From Aspidiotus rigidus (lineage: Eukaryota > Arthropoda > Insecta > Hemiptera > Diaspididae), in contig JAVHKY010000018.1 in assembly GCA_035079385.1 (NCBI GenBank), positions 1,922,001 to 1,986,000 on the forward strand: a stretch of 64,000 nucleotides of DNA. Direction: 5' to 3'. Both the position numbers and the translations under genes were made by a program. The notes beneath the pieces were generated by a model. The model made no database searches. It saw nothing but the letters and a program-made list of their open reading frames with translations, and had not been told where the DNA came from. Shown piece after piece: positions 45,861 to 57,789 of this stretch. Numbering within the stretch: position 1 is the first letter of the stretch; each line of letters begins with the position of its first letter.

Positions 45861-48800
45861 ATGGGATTATTAACGGAAGGTAATCCTCTTGAATGGGACG
45901 AAACAAAAAGTTTAGCAGAGTACGTACGTGAACATGGTATCATCCAATTTATTAACCTGTACCGTCGACTGAAAAACAAGACCGGCGATATTCTCAAATT
46001 TGGAGACGAAGTAAGTTATCCCTTTGTAATCGTTGCGATATCGAGAGGATTATGAGAATCAGCTTTCCGTCGGACTGATCGGATTGCAGTTGTCCATATT
46101 TTTTTATTGATCGTTAGTTGCTGACATCCTCTGAGAATTCTCTGTCGTGTTGGGAGACATTTGATATTTTAAAATTATCTTTTTTAGAATCGTCATAATA
46201 TCTATATATTATGTATATTTTAGGTAGAGTACGTTATTGTAAAATTTGACCATGAAAATAAAATTGCACGACTTAGCCTCAGAGGTGGAGAAATATTGAA
46301 GAAACTCAATGAAAAGGAGCTGAAGGACCCGGAGTAAGAGATATTTCTCATGTCTACGTCCGTAAATTTAATTGGTGAAAACTAATTAGATATGATTATA
46401 ATTATATTAGCTGTGTCAAATCACTATGGAGGCCAGAATACGCTGCTTGTATGATCGAAGGAAGTCCGGGTAAACCTTACGGCGGTTTAACGGCTCATTT
46501 AAACGAAGTAGAGGCCAACATGCGATTTCGGCGCGAAGAAGTATCGGAATTCTTAGAAGAAAACGAAATAATCATGAGTGTTACGACATTCCCCCGGTAA
46601 GTAGCAAAAAAAATCATGGGTCTACATGACCAGTCGCATCGTCGTCGATTGATAAGAAGGTTTGATAGAGCTCCATCTTTGGTGCAAAAGTCAAGACGGC
46701 GAGAATTCTTTTATCTTTCGAGTGTGAATTTCCTATTATCAGTTGATTGCACTAAGACTCATTGAAAATTCAAAATGTATAAACCAACAACTCAACAAAT
46801 TTTCCTCGTTTCTGTTATCTATAGATTAGGCTGCCCAAATTTCACTTGGCCCTTGTACAAACCTAACCCGCTGAAAGGCGCTTCTCATTCCTTATTTTTT
46901 CCGGAAGAGGCCATATTCCCAAATCATCCACGGTTTGCGACGTTGACGCGAAACATACGTAAACGTAGAGGCGAGAAAGTGGCAATCAATGTACCGAGTG
47001 AGTTTTTCCATACTAATACTACCCTATAACGAAACTTTTCATCACGTCCGAAACGTGTAATTTGCTACAATTCGTGAAAAGTGCGCCAAAAAACGCATAC
47101 TAATTTTAATACTATAGTTCTATATGTGCCAAATTTGCAATTGCTCGTAATTTTTATAGCACTAAATGAGTTGATACGTATTAAACAACAAAATAATTAA
47201 ACTTCAAATGAATCGAGGTTTCATAACAACTTTTAATTATTAGTTCTGAAAACAAAACACTTTATCGCTATACTATAGTAGTGAGGCCTTTCGACAAAAC
47301 CGTCATCATCGGACTATTTCAAAAAACGAACTAACAAAACGATAGCGAAGGGGGCGCTGGCGAGAAGTAGCGAACATGCAAAATCAGGAAATTAATGACT
47401 ACAAATCAGTGGAAGTGTAAAACGGAGACCGCGGATACACCTTTTCGATGAGCTCATCCTCGACGATCGCGTAGGCGTGGTGGTTCAACGTTTTCTGAGG
47501 CCAATCAGCGGCGAAAGTTAGTTTCAATTTGCAGAATTGTTTCCTCTCCACCTAGGTGTGACTTCTCCAGAAGGTGACTCACGAAAGCCGATTCTATTGG
47601 GTTGTTGGTCTCGTATGCCGTAACATGGTCGGCGATTCTCGCACTGAAGACCTTCCGGTCTCCCCGACATACGCAGCAGGGCAGTCTCTAAAACGGTGCA
47701 AGTACACTCGACTCTTAGATAAGGGGAGGTGAAATCTGTTCCATTTGAGAAGAGCCTTCCGATCTTGGAGAAAAGGGAGTACAAAGGGAACCTATTGATG
47801 GTCCGGAATACTACGCCAATCTGAGAGTGAGATTGGGAAAATAGGGGAGAAGGACAAACTTCTTCTTCTCAGTTGTCCGTAGAGAGGGAGGGAAGGTAGT
47901 AACTCGCTGGAGAGTGGTTTTTACTTCCTTCTTCCGAATGAGGCCATCAACATCAATGTTGAGCGTATTGGCATGGGCCAAGTACTTAAGAATGGAGACC
48001 TCTCTAGCGTAGGCATGAGGTGTGGGGGGGGGGGTACACTAAGCGGTAGACAGAAAAATCGAAAGTTGCCATTTTATGGGAAGAGGGGCAGTAGGATGAC
48101 CCATTTCAGTGGACTACCGCTAAAGAGAGAAAGTGATATCAAGAAAGTTCATCTTAGAGCCTCCATTCTCGGTCGTGAATTTAATAGAAGGGTAAAGATC
48201 ATTCATAAAAGCGAGGAGGTCATACAAATTTTGTACGGATCCAGTCCAGACACATAGTATGTCATCGACGTATCGGAGCCAGAGGAAGATTGGTTGAGGA
48301 GAGGAAGCCCCGATTGTAAGATGTTGTCCTCCAATCTGGACATGAAAACTTTGGAGATGAAAGACCCCAGTGGTGATCCAATAGGGAGACCATTGTCAAA
48401 AGGAAGTTTGAACATAGAGTTGTTGAACTGGTATATGTTGGGGCTGAGGCAGCATTGAATGAGGGATTTAAATTTCGAAGTCATGGAGGGTGGGACTGTC
48501 ACCTCTAGGAGTATCTCCTCAATATGCTCCCGGGTAGGTTGAAGGCCGGGCCTAAACATAATAGTGATCAATGTTTGATTTTAATGTTGATGAATTACGA
48601 GAAATTGCGCTTTGAAATATTCCTAATTTATTTTTCTCTATACATCCTTGAAGATTTTATACCTAAATGTAACAAAGAAGTTAGCTCTTAGAATTTTCAT
48701 TATTAATTTCTCAAGCCTTAATTTGTATACGTATATTGCAGCAAATACTGTTGCACGATGAAATCATCAGATTTTCGCACATATTTTCAGTTTTCAAGGA

Positions 48801-51800
48801 TACCAATACCAAATCGCCATTTATTGAAGATTTCGAGAAACTTGGTGACAACGGTGAATCCGCAAAAGCCGCTTTGCCAGATCATATTTATCTTGACGCT
48901 ATGGGATTAGGAACGAGTTGTTGTTGTCTACAACTTACGTTTCAAGTAAGCTGACGTTGAGATAGACAAAGGCTCACTCACAACTTTTTTCTGATTTGAA
49001 TTAGAATTTCAACTCAACGTCAGACGCGGATCCAAGGCGCCTCGAACTCGAGAAAAATAGGGAGAAATGTGAAATTCTGACACAAAAAAAGTCGATCTGT
49101 CCCATTTTTCTCCCAACACCCCCCCCCCCTCCCCGGAAAAAATGAAAAGCTTTTGGTTCAAAAAATAACAAACGAGTCTAAAAGTTTGTACCCCCCCACC
49201 ACAAGAAAAAAATGTTCTTCCGGGTTCGCCCTTTCATCTTAATCAAACCAGAATGAAACATTTCATGTTATCACTTTCTTCCTTTTTCATTGAACTTTTT
49301 TCACACTTCGAAACTGATAATTGATTTTTCTCTTCGGGGAAGGAAAGGTAGAGATAGGACTGTAGCCAGAAAGTTCCCTTACTCTTTTTTGGAATACCTC
49401 GGTGAAAAGGACTCATTGACAGAATGTTCAACTCTTCATTTTACAGTTCTTATATTTTCGATGTGTGTCAACTTTCATCAAGCAACGATGTTCAAAATTT
49501 GATCTCTCTCATGATTGTAAACTTGTTAGACTCGTTCCGAGATATTTTATGTCAATTCTATTTTTGTCCAGACTCGTTATAATTATTTCAATTATCTGCG
49601 CGGATGTACCGGACTAGAATATATGTTCGAATTCGAGTGACAAAACCCCTTCTCCTCGTTTTGAGTAAATAGAAAGTTCAGCTTTTGACGTTATTCGTTT
49701 TTTTTTCTTCTTTCTGCACAGGCTTATTGCATTGAAGAAGCTAGAAAATTATACGATCAACTTACTCCATTCTGCCCAATTATGGTGAGCACGTGTTTAT
49801 AAATCACCAGACGTTGTGATAACCTTGAAAAGAATAAATTGCCAATTTTTTTCTCTTCTTCCATTTAGCTAGCCATAACCGCAGCCTCACCGGTTTTTAG
49901 AGGATATTTATCCGACGTTGATTGCAGGTGGTCGGTGATCTCGGGTTCGGTTGACTGCCGAACGAGAGAAGAGCGAGGTTTAACACCGTTAAAAAACAAC
50001 AAATTCGTGATACCGAAATCCAGATATGATTCTATTGACTCGTATCTATCGGAAGAGAGCTCCAAGTAAGCCGAATATAAATTTTTCTTACAGTATTTAA
50101 AATTGTTAAATTGTTCATCGAAGCAGGTAGGTATCTTATTTCTTCTTTTAATTCCGGAAGGAGGTCAAGAGCTCTTTTTTTTCTCTTCGTTATTATCGAT
50201 AAATCATCAGATGAATGACGAAAATTACACAAAACATGTAAAAAACAAAAAACGGGTGGACAAGATTGCGAAGAAAGGAAGAGAAAGAAAGCGAAGGAGG
50301 AGAAAGTATGAAGTCATTTTTATAGGTAGAAACATGATTGTACATATGAGCAATAAACGTATTGACAAGGGCGAAGCGCCTATCGTTAAGGAGAGAAAGG
50401 TCTGAGAGGGGCGTATCAGCAATTATTTCGACTTCTTCGAGTCCGTGGAGAAGGCGGCCTTTAGTAGTTTTATGAATGAGGTTGAATTCGACCGAATTGA
50501 AGGAGTGGTTAGTATCTATACAGTGTTTGGCGGTAGCAGATTTTTCCGGAAGTTTACGTCGGAAGGTAGAGCGATGTTCGGAGGAACGTTCACGCAGGGT
50601 GCGACCGGTTTAACCGATATAGACGGGAGCTGTACACCTGGCGCGATAAACTCCACTGCACTCTTCGGGAAAAGTTCATCCTTGGGAGAGGATAAGTGCC
50701 CTACAGTGCACTGTGGTACCCATGGGACTCGAGCCTGCGGGCCATTTCATAGGAGTTATAGCCGAGGAAGGGCAAACGAACCCGGGAGGGAGGGTGACGA
50801 GGAGAATGGATACGCTGGGAGGAAGAGACGGATTGCATAGCACGTTTCAGAGATTTTCTGGGTATATCTTGGTCGATATCAATAAAGATATTATTGAGGC
50901 ACGCTAGCTCGCTGATCTGGGCTTTCCCCTTATTGAAAGCGCGAGTTGAGAGAGGAATACCGAGAAATGGTGAATGAAGGCGAATGAGGCAGAGAATTTG
51001 TGAGAAAAATGATGGAAAGAAAGGCCATTGATGAGAACTCCGGTGTTGGAGGGCTTGCGAAAGATAAAGAAGCAAGAAAAAAGGCGGTTGTTCTCGAGTG
51101 GAGAGAGATGGTGAGGTCTAAGTAATCCAACTTAAACTTTTTTTTTCTCTCTGTATACGTAGATTCAACGATATACCATTAATATACGATGAAAATGTGT
51201 ATCAGAAATTAAGAAATGAAAATATCGATCATTTGCTTGCCCAGCACATCGCTCATTTATTTATTCGTGATACTCTATTGTTGTTGAGTGAAAAAATCAA
51301 TCAGAATGACGAGGTCGATACAGACCATTTTGAGGTGAGGGACGTAAACTATAACAATGTTCGATGCTTTGAATTTTTAACACAAGCAAACAAATTCAGC
51401 TTAAATTTCGTGTTGGTAGAATATTTAAACCTTTCCTTCTCTTTTACTCCAACCTATTTCAGAACATACAATCGACGAATTGGCAAACGATGAGATTCAA
51501 ACCTCCACCACCGAATTCAAATATTGGCTGGCGAGTCGAATTCAGACCTTGCGAAGTACAATTTACCGACTTCGAAAACGCAGCCGTCGTCTGCTTCATT
51601 ATCATGTTAACCAGAGTGATATTATCATACCAATTAGATTTTAGAATACCAATTAGTAAGGTACGATAGTTGAATCTCATTAACAGGCGTTTATTATTAG
51701 TATTACATATAGAATTACGATATCCTTCAACGAACACTAGGAGGCTCACTTTTTTTTTATTTACTGCCCCTGTCTTTGAGTTTCTTGTTCTCTCCATTTT

Positions 51801-53799
51801 TTCTTTTTTTTTTTTTTTTTTAATTCCACTTTGAATTTTCCAATTTATTTTCGTCTACTCAGATAATGTCCTTGCATGATGGTGAACTACGTAGGTTTGC
51901 ACTTTTACAGAAAGTAATCATACGAGTTTCTCGTCTGATTTGTAAATGTTAAGCGGGAAAATTCTCATGGATAATATAAATTAAAATATTTAGGTATCGT
52001 TTGGGTTCATTCTACAGATATCTCGCGTGCCTGTATTTTTTCTATGAAACTCAGTACACTATAAAACTTGCGATAGATTATAATTTAGCAAGATCTGACT
52101 TTTGACATGAAGGTGTAATTTTCTCATTTCTCAAAAGGGTAAAAAATAATGTTGCATTTAATTAGGAATACAATCGATAGGAAAAGTGAATTTTATTGTC
52201 AGATAGTTAAAATCCGTCCTCACCTTTAATCTACTTACGTTATTTTTTTACAGGTAGACGAAAATATGAAAAAGGCTCAGAAGAGAAATGCGATAGAAAC
52301 GGAAAAATTCTGGTTTCGTAAAGATATAAATATGTCTTGCACAAATTTCCCGAATTCGTTCGAAGATCCAGTATTCCGAAATATGTATTTCACACCAGAC
52401 AAATCGGAACCTGTGTACACCCAGATGACCATACAGGAGATAATCAATGGAAAGGCAGGTTTTAAAAAATTGTGAAGGTCTGTAGTCATGATGCTCTCTT
52501 CTTGTTCTTTTTCAAGCTTTTCCCACTTTCCGCTCTTGAATTTGTCCGGAATAATTCCATAATTGTTTCCCATTTTGTATATGTCACCACAGACTAGACG
52601 CGCGAGCTTAGTTCCGCATGAATCTAAAGCAAATATCACTTCTTTTTTCAGGAAGGTGAATTCCCAGGCCTCATTCCACTTCTAAATACGTACCTAAGCA
52701 GTATGGAGATCGACGCTGACACTCATTGCACAATACAACAGTATTTAAGTTTAATAAAAGGGAGAGCTTCCGGCGAATTGATGACTACCGCCGGTTGGAT
52801 AAGGAAATTTATACAAGAACATCCTAAATATAAGTAAATATAATTACTTGTTTCCCAATACTGGATATGAACATGATTCTTTCTGACTTCCACCATCTAA
52901 TTTGAGATTTCTTTTTTTCGAATAGTCATGACTCTGTCGTAACGGACGAAATTAATTACGATTTGCTAATGAAGGTACACAACATTCAATCGGGTAAACA
53001 GAGTTGTCCTGAACTGTTGGGACAGACGTTAACAAAATTTTCAAAGACTACAGATAACATACCAAAATCGCTAAAGGAAGCGTATCGTACTAATAGCGAC
53101 GCCCTTTACGTGAGTATTTTTTAATTTATAGATAATACTTTGTTGCAGTAAGAAAATAGTGGATCGCTAGTTTTTTTTGTTTTTTTTTTTTTCTCGCCTA
53201 ATGTAAAACACAAGGTTAGATGCTAGAAAATGAGTGAGATTAATATTGTACATTTTGATTTATTAAATATAATGTAGGTATCATCGCAGGATTCAGAAAT
53301 CAGCTATTTTTGAGTAAATAACTATCGCAAATTATTATTATTTAAGACCAGATTTCGTGACACCAAATTTTTTACTCTTTCAACTCGAGAGCACATTAGG
53401 TAGGTATTGAAAATCCAAAAAGGCTGAAAATGTGACATTATGAAGACACGTGTGCTGCTTTTTATTTGCGCGTGATCAATTATTGAACAATTACAAGTAA
53501 TACCTCCTTATTTTTCCTTGAATAGGTAATTTTATGAATAAGAATTCAACTTGAGTGAGTTGTTGAGATGTAGGTGATTCCCTCGATTTTCTTTTTTTTT
53601 TCTTTATTTTGTTTCGAAATTTTTTCATTTGAAGAAGGTTTTGCGCAGTTTAAAATATTTTACTTTGAACTTTCCGTTGATTTGTATCGACATATTGATT
53701 GAAATTAACGAATTGAAATTTACATACTTTATTCTTCTTGATTGATGATGTTCTTGATTAACAAGCAATTCAATTTTTTTTTTTTTTTTACAGAAATGA
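45861..53799 (+). CDS. Gclc: glutamate-cysteine ligase catalytic subunit, copy 2, about 658 aa
   Basis: Exons: 45861-46010, 46224-46333, 46411-46596, 46825-46997, 48791-48945, 49722-49784, 49869-50065, 51163-51334, 51463-51660, 52254-52454, 52652-52833, 52926-53109, and 53794-53799. Every exon has the same length as in copy 1 and the frame is open throughout. The GC-AG intron (AAG|GCAGGT at 52455) is preserved. If the last intron is retained, the protein ends four codons later (VSIF then TAA). At several positions this copy keeps the residue typical of animal GCLC where copy 1 differs: [29 protein letters not shown] and SGELMT. KSLAEY, where KR is usual, is its own change. It is probably the more constrained, functional copy; both may be expressed. 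Confidence 0.93.
47240..48580 (-). mobile_element. Penelope-like element (family B) in GCLC copy 2 intron 4, decayed
   Basis: Counterpart of 31640-32880 but with more reverse transcriptase left: the minus-strand frame 48203-48571 reads [36 protein letters not shown] and [14 protein letters not shown] (motif B region). The 3' tail with the ribozyme-like motif is at 47289-47312. Broken by stops and frameshifts. Confidence 0.85.
48970..49650. other. extra sequence in GCLC copy 2 intron 5
   Basis: Copy 1 has only 158 bp between the same exons; copy 2 has 776 bp. The extra sequence includes C-runs at about 49122 and 49192 and no recognised coding motif or terminal repeat. It is either an insertion into copy 2 or a deletion from copy 1. 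Confidence 0.7.
50390..51130 (-). mobile_element. Penelope-like element (family C) in GCLC copy 2 intron 7, decayed
   Basis: Counterpart of 34040-34610. The minus strand has [18 protein letters not shown] and, further downstream (50440-50760), a broken endonuclease region with [12 protein letters not shown] and a [20 protein letters not shown] stretch that is lost from copy 1. Confidence 0.75.
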
Positions 53800-54052
53800 T
53801 CGAGCCATTATTCCTAGAACGTTCTACGCGCGCTTACATTCTTCTCATCGTGCTGTCCATTCGCGATAAAATTTTACCATTTTAAATTTTATTTCAATAC
53901 AATTTAATAAAACTAGGTATTAATAAGAAAAATTATCGACTGTTCGTAAATACACAAGCCCTCTTTTTCCTTCTTTTTCGATTGATCCTGAAAAGCGAGT
54001 GGAATTTGATTCTCGCTTCTATCGTAGATTCGGTAAAATATTTTTTATAAGT

Positions 54053-54612
54053 AACATTTCGTCTTCCGGGAAGTTAGAATGAAGAGAAAACGTGAGAGCG
54101 GAAAAAATACCGATCGGCAATAGTGCTGTTCCAAGAATTTCTCGCGCTTCTACTCACTGTAAACGCCTACAATATCAAAAATTTTTTCATTTTTCAAATA
54201 AACAATTAAGAGATAGCAAAAAATAAGTAGGTACGTATAAAATGATGGTATTCTTTTGAACTCTTGACGCGACTCCTAAGATGTACTATCTAGGTAGGTA
54301 TCCTTTTTTGAAACAAATTTACCTGCATGCTTAGTGCACGACAGAATAGAAATTTATTGTTGAGAAATATCGATTTATTTCTTGTTTGGCCAATTAAAAG
54401 AAGTGAGAGCCTCGTCTATCTGCATTTACCTGGGACAGAATGTATAATGTACAACTTCTCAGGACTGCGGACACCAATATTTAACATTGTCGTTGACCCG
54501 TTGTGTCATTACCTCTTCATCTTATACCGTGGTTGGAAGAATTTCCTCGGCTAATCCCCTCTTTTATTCGGCAACCACCAAGCTGCAGTGCCCCCCGGTA
54601 CCTACGCAAAAC
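54053..54612. other. intergenic, nothing recognised
   Basis: A 75-codon plus-strand ORF (54327-54554) shows no family features. No transposon end is visible before the hAT-like element. Confidence 0.35.
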
Positions 54613-54620
54613 ATTGAAAC

Positions 54621-55129
54621 CAGGGTTGCGATGTTTTAAACCAAGATGTTTAAAACGTGTTTAAAACATGTTTAAAACACACAAAAAAATCAGGATTGTG
54701 TTTTAAACAGAAATGTGTTTAAAACGTGTTTTTTTTGTTTTAAACTTGTTTTTTTAAATCCAATAAAAAACATTCAAAACCTCGTTTTTTCTTCCTTTTT
54801 TTCATTATTATGCTTCACTAAAAATGAATATTTGACAATTTTTCCACAAACTTGAAAAAAAAATTGGAACATTGTTTGAAACGACGTTTAAAACCAGTAT
54901 TTAAAATATTTAAAACGTGTTTAAAACAATAGCTTAAAACTACAAAAATGTGTCTCAAACCATAATTAAATGATTTAAAACGGTTTTAAACAATGTTTAA
55001 ATCATTTAAAACACGTTTTAAACAAGGCATTAAAAACAATCATTTAAAACAGGTCTTAAACATAAAATTTAATCCGTTTTAAACTAAATGTTTTTTTTTT
55101 AAAAAACGTTTTTTTTTTTTGCAACCCTG
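54621..55129. mobile_element. hAT-type MITE filled with TTTAAAAC repeats, 509 bp
   Basis: Terminal inverted repeats are CAGGGTTGC and GCAACCCTG, and the 8-bp target duplication ATTGAAAC lies at 54613-54620 and 55130-55137. Both features are diagnostic of the hAT superfamily. The interior is made of irregular GTTTAAAACNTGTTTAAAAC-type repeats with palindromic character and has no ORF. Confidence 0.88.
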
Positions 55130-55328
55130 ATTGAAACACACACAACAACCCGACATTGTCTTGTTTAAGCAGTAATCAGTAGGGAAGTGTAATCAGTATT
55201 CCAGAATAATAATTATTTTGGCACTCCCAATAGGGCTTTTCCATGTCGGCGCATTGCATACGTATTCTCCTACGTGTTATCAAAATGGTAGTATTTCTAT
55301 CATTGCTCTTATGGCCAGAGTATTGCAG

Positions 55329-55506
55329 CCGAAAAATTCGGCTTCGGCTTACGGCTGAAGCTGACGACCTTCAAAAATTTGGATTCGGCTTACGGCTTAT
55401 GGCTGATCAGAAAAATTCGGCTGGCTTTCGGCTGACTTATGGCTGGCTGATCACTGATTTTTTGGCGGGATTTCAGCTGATTTTCGGCTGATTTTTGGCT
55501 GGCTGA
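55329..55506 (+). repeat. TTCGGCT-rich simple repeat, left arm
   Basis: Irregular repeats of GGCTTACGGCT, GGCTTTCGGCT and GGCTGATTTT. The inverse-oriented partner is at 56785-56935. Confidence 0.8.
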
Positions 55507-55964
55507 TGATTTTGTTGTCGGTTTGTTGCAACCAGGGAATGAAAAACGTAACAAAAATATGAATCTGTGTTCTGTGGATTGAGTGACAAACTGACAAACG
55601 AGGCAGAAAGCCGAAAACATGGTAAGCCAGACTACTTCTGAGGGAAGCGTGTAAGTTTGAGGTTTGAGCATCAAAATTTTCGAGATCAATTCATTGAATT
55701 CAATTCACGTATGAAAAAATGAGTTTGGAATTGGAAGTGGCACAAGTTATTCTTTCTCCCGATCAATATGATTTTAATATGGTTGTCGATTCTTTATGAC
55801 GACCCATTTTGAAAATCGCCGGGGCCCGGGAATACACACAACACAAGCACGCAACAGACGAGAGGATGTGCGAAGTACTAATCGAAAGTCTCCTCGTGCC
55901 TTATCAATTCGTTTCGTTCGCCGTATGTCATACTCGGAGTAAGAGGCGAGTAAGAGTGATGCCG

Positions 55965-56515
55965 CAGGACTTTGAAATATTTTCTTACTTCTTGGACTTG
56001 GAAATATTTTCAATGTTGGACTTGGAATTATTTTCCAATGGGGGGAGGGGGGGACTTTGAAGTATTTTCATAAATGGACTTGTAAAATTTTTCAAGTGTT
56101 GGACTTGGAATTATTTTCCAATTGTTGGACTTTAAAATATTTTCATACTTCTTGTTTCTAAGTCCAAGAATTGAAAATGAAAAATTTCACACATATATGA
56201 AAATATTTCAAAGTCCCACAATTTGAAAATAATTTCAAGTTCGACAGTTGAAAATAATTCTAAGTCCCATAATTTGAAAATATTTCTTTATCCAACAATT
56301 GGAAAATGATTCCAAGTCCAGCAGTTGAAAATATTTCAAAGTCCCATAATTTGAAAATAATTCCAAGTCCCACAGTTGAAAATATTTCAAAGTCCAACAA
56401 TTGGAAAATAATTCCAAGTCCAACAGTTGAAAATATTTCCAAGTCCAAGAATTCAAAATGAAAAATTTCAAGTCCTAGAAGTACGAAAATATTTGAAAGT
56501 CCCGCGGCATCACTC
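55965..56515. repeat. central array of about 28-bp units in opposite orientations
   Basis: Units are of the type TTGGACTTGGAATTATTTTC on the left half (to about 56150) and its inverse (GAAAATAATTCCAAGTCCAA type) on the right half. This makes the centre of the foldback element self-complementary. Confidence 0.8.
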
Positions 56516-56784
56516 TTACTAACCTCTTACTCCAAGTATGGCATACGGCAAACGAAATGAATTGATAAGGCACGAGGAGACTTTCGATTAATACTTCGCA
56601 CACCCTCTCGTCGCAACAGAGTGCAGACAATATGTCAAAAACACGATTAATATTTAATAGTACTAGTTATAACAGGCAGACTCTGATAACAGGGATCACC
56701 AGTTCAGATCAGCCTGCTATACAGATTACAGCCTACAAGATCGAGAACTGCGTGTCACACGTCATGTCATTTCGCGCGTATGAG

Positions 56785-56935
56785 AAATAAGCCGAAAATC
56801 AGCCGAAAAAATTCGGCTGAATTTGGCTTTCGGCTTCCAAGAGTAAACATAAAGCTGGCTTTCGGCTTTCGGCTTAATGGCCGGGAATTTGGCTGAATTC
56901 GGCTTTCGGCTTTTGGCTTTCGGCTGGCTGCAATA
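56785..56935 (-). repeat. TTCGGCT-rich simple repeat, right arm
   Basis: AGCCGAAAATCAGCCGAAAA and CGGCTTTCGGCT units, partner of 55329-55506 in the palindrome. Confidence 0.75.
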
Positions 56936-57082
56936 CTCTGCTTATGGCAAACTACTCCACAATGAAAATGAGTATGCAATCCAGCAACACCCATGAGAGC
57001 AATGTTAGAAATACTACCAGGTACCATTTCCATAACACGTAGGAGAATACGTATGCAATGCGTCGACATGAAAAAGCCCTAT

Positions 57083-57789
57083 AGTTTTCCCACAATGTGC
57101 TGCAGCCTTGCAGGTTAAATTTTTTATGTTTTGAAAATCATGAGTTTGGCAACACTGAATTTTATCAATCTCAAAACTTGTAATAATTTTGATTAGAATT
57201 CATTGATGAATGAAATGAATACCAAAAATAGTTTTGATAATTCTCCTTGAATTCTATCCAGAATTCAATTCTTTTACGTTCGTCGCGGTGAAATAAAGGA
57301 CAGAATGTTTCCAAGTCGGGTAAGGATGATAATAAATATGATTATTCTATCGCAGAGAATTATGATTACGATGTTATTACTAAACAGGGGAAAAAAAGGA
57401 CAGTCGCCGCTCGTCCATACTTCTCTTTTGAAGATTGAAATCACATGTTTATTTTGATGAAATCGGGCGTGGCAAGATTCATTATACTACACTACGAAAA
57501 AAAATTCTCGGCTGTATGAACTAGGATACGAAAGCATGATGTTACCATTTTCTCATACTAATGAAAACCTGGTAACATTATTTAAAGCACGGTGTTGTGA
57601 AACAACAATAACAAATTATCATTTGTACTATTTCGTTTTTCACATTTTCATATTCTTTACCTAGGTACCGCTAAAAACTTACACTACAGCAGTTGTCTGA
57701 ATTTCAACGGTGTTCGACTAAACGATGTCATAATCGTGATCCTTTTCTTGTGTTTCAACTTCAATCTTCGTTCTCTGCGAACATCAACC
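57083..57789. other. 5' flank of the CstF-64 gene
   Basis: The promoter and 5' UTR of the plus-strand gene at 57790 should lie here. No specific element can be named and no other gene is seen. Confidence 0.4.

Larger units (their letters stand above)
45646..54052 (+). repeat. segmental duplication, copy 2 (contains GCLC copy 2)
   Basis: Matches 30018-37572 in the same orientation. Both copies share splice sites, intron sequence and the two Penelope-like insertions. Copy 2 carries about 620 bp extra at 48970-49650 and keeps about 185 bp lost from copy 1 at 34205. Confidence 0.9.
55230..57082. mobile_element. 1.85-kb palindromic foldback-like element
   Basis: The left arm begins ATAGGGCTTTTCCATGTCGG and the right arm, reversed, begins ATAGGGCTTTTTCATGTCGA. 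Homology continues for about 150 bp, with an indel, through CGCATTGCATACGTATTCTC and the GAGTATTGCAGCC block. Each arm then carries GGCTTTC/TTCGGCT simple repeats (55329-55506, 56785-56935) and an inner inverted block (about 55857-55965 and 56490-56610). The centre, near 56155, is a tandem array whose orientation flips. The structure resembles foldback transposons; no transposase is present. Confidence 0.8.

Noticed and set aside
55243..55491. ORF starting in the left arm of the palindrome (82 residues)
   Set aside because: It runs through the TTCGGCT simple repeats and has a mirrored counterpart in the right arm; repeat-derived.
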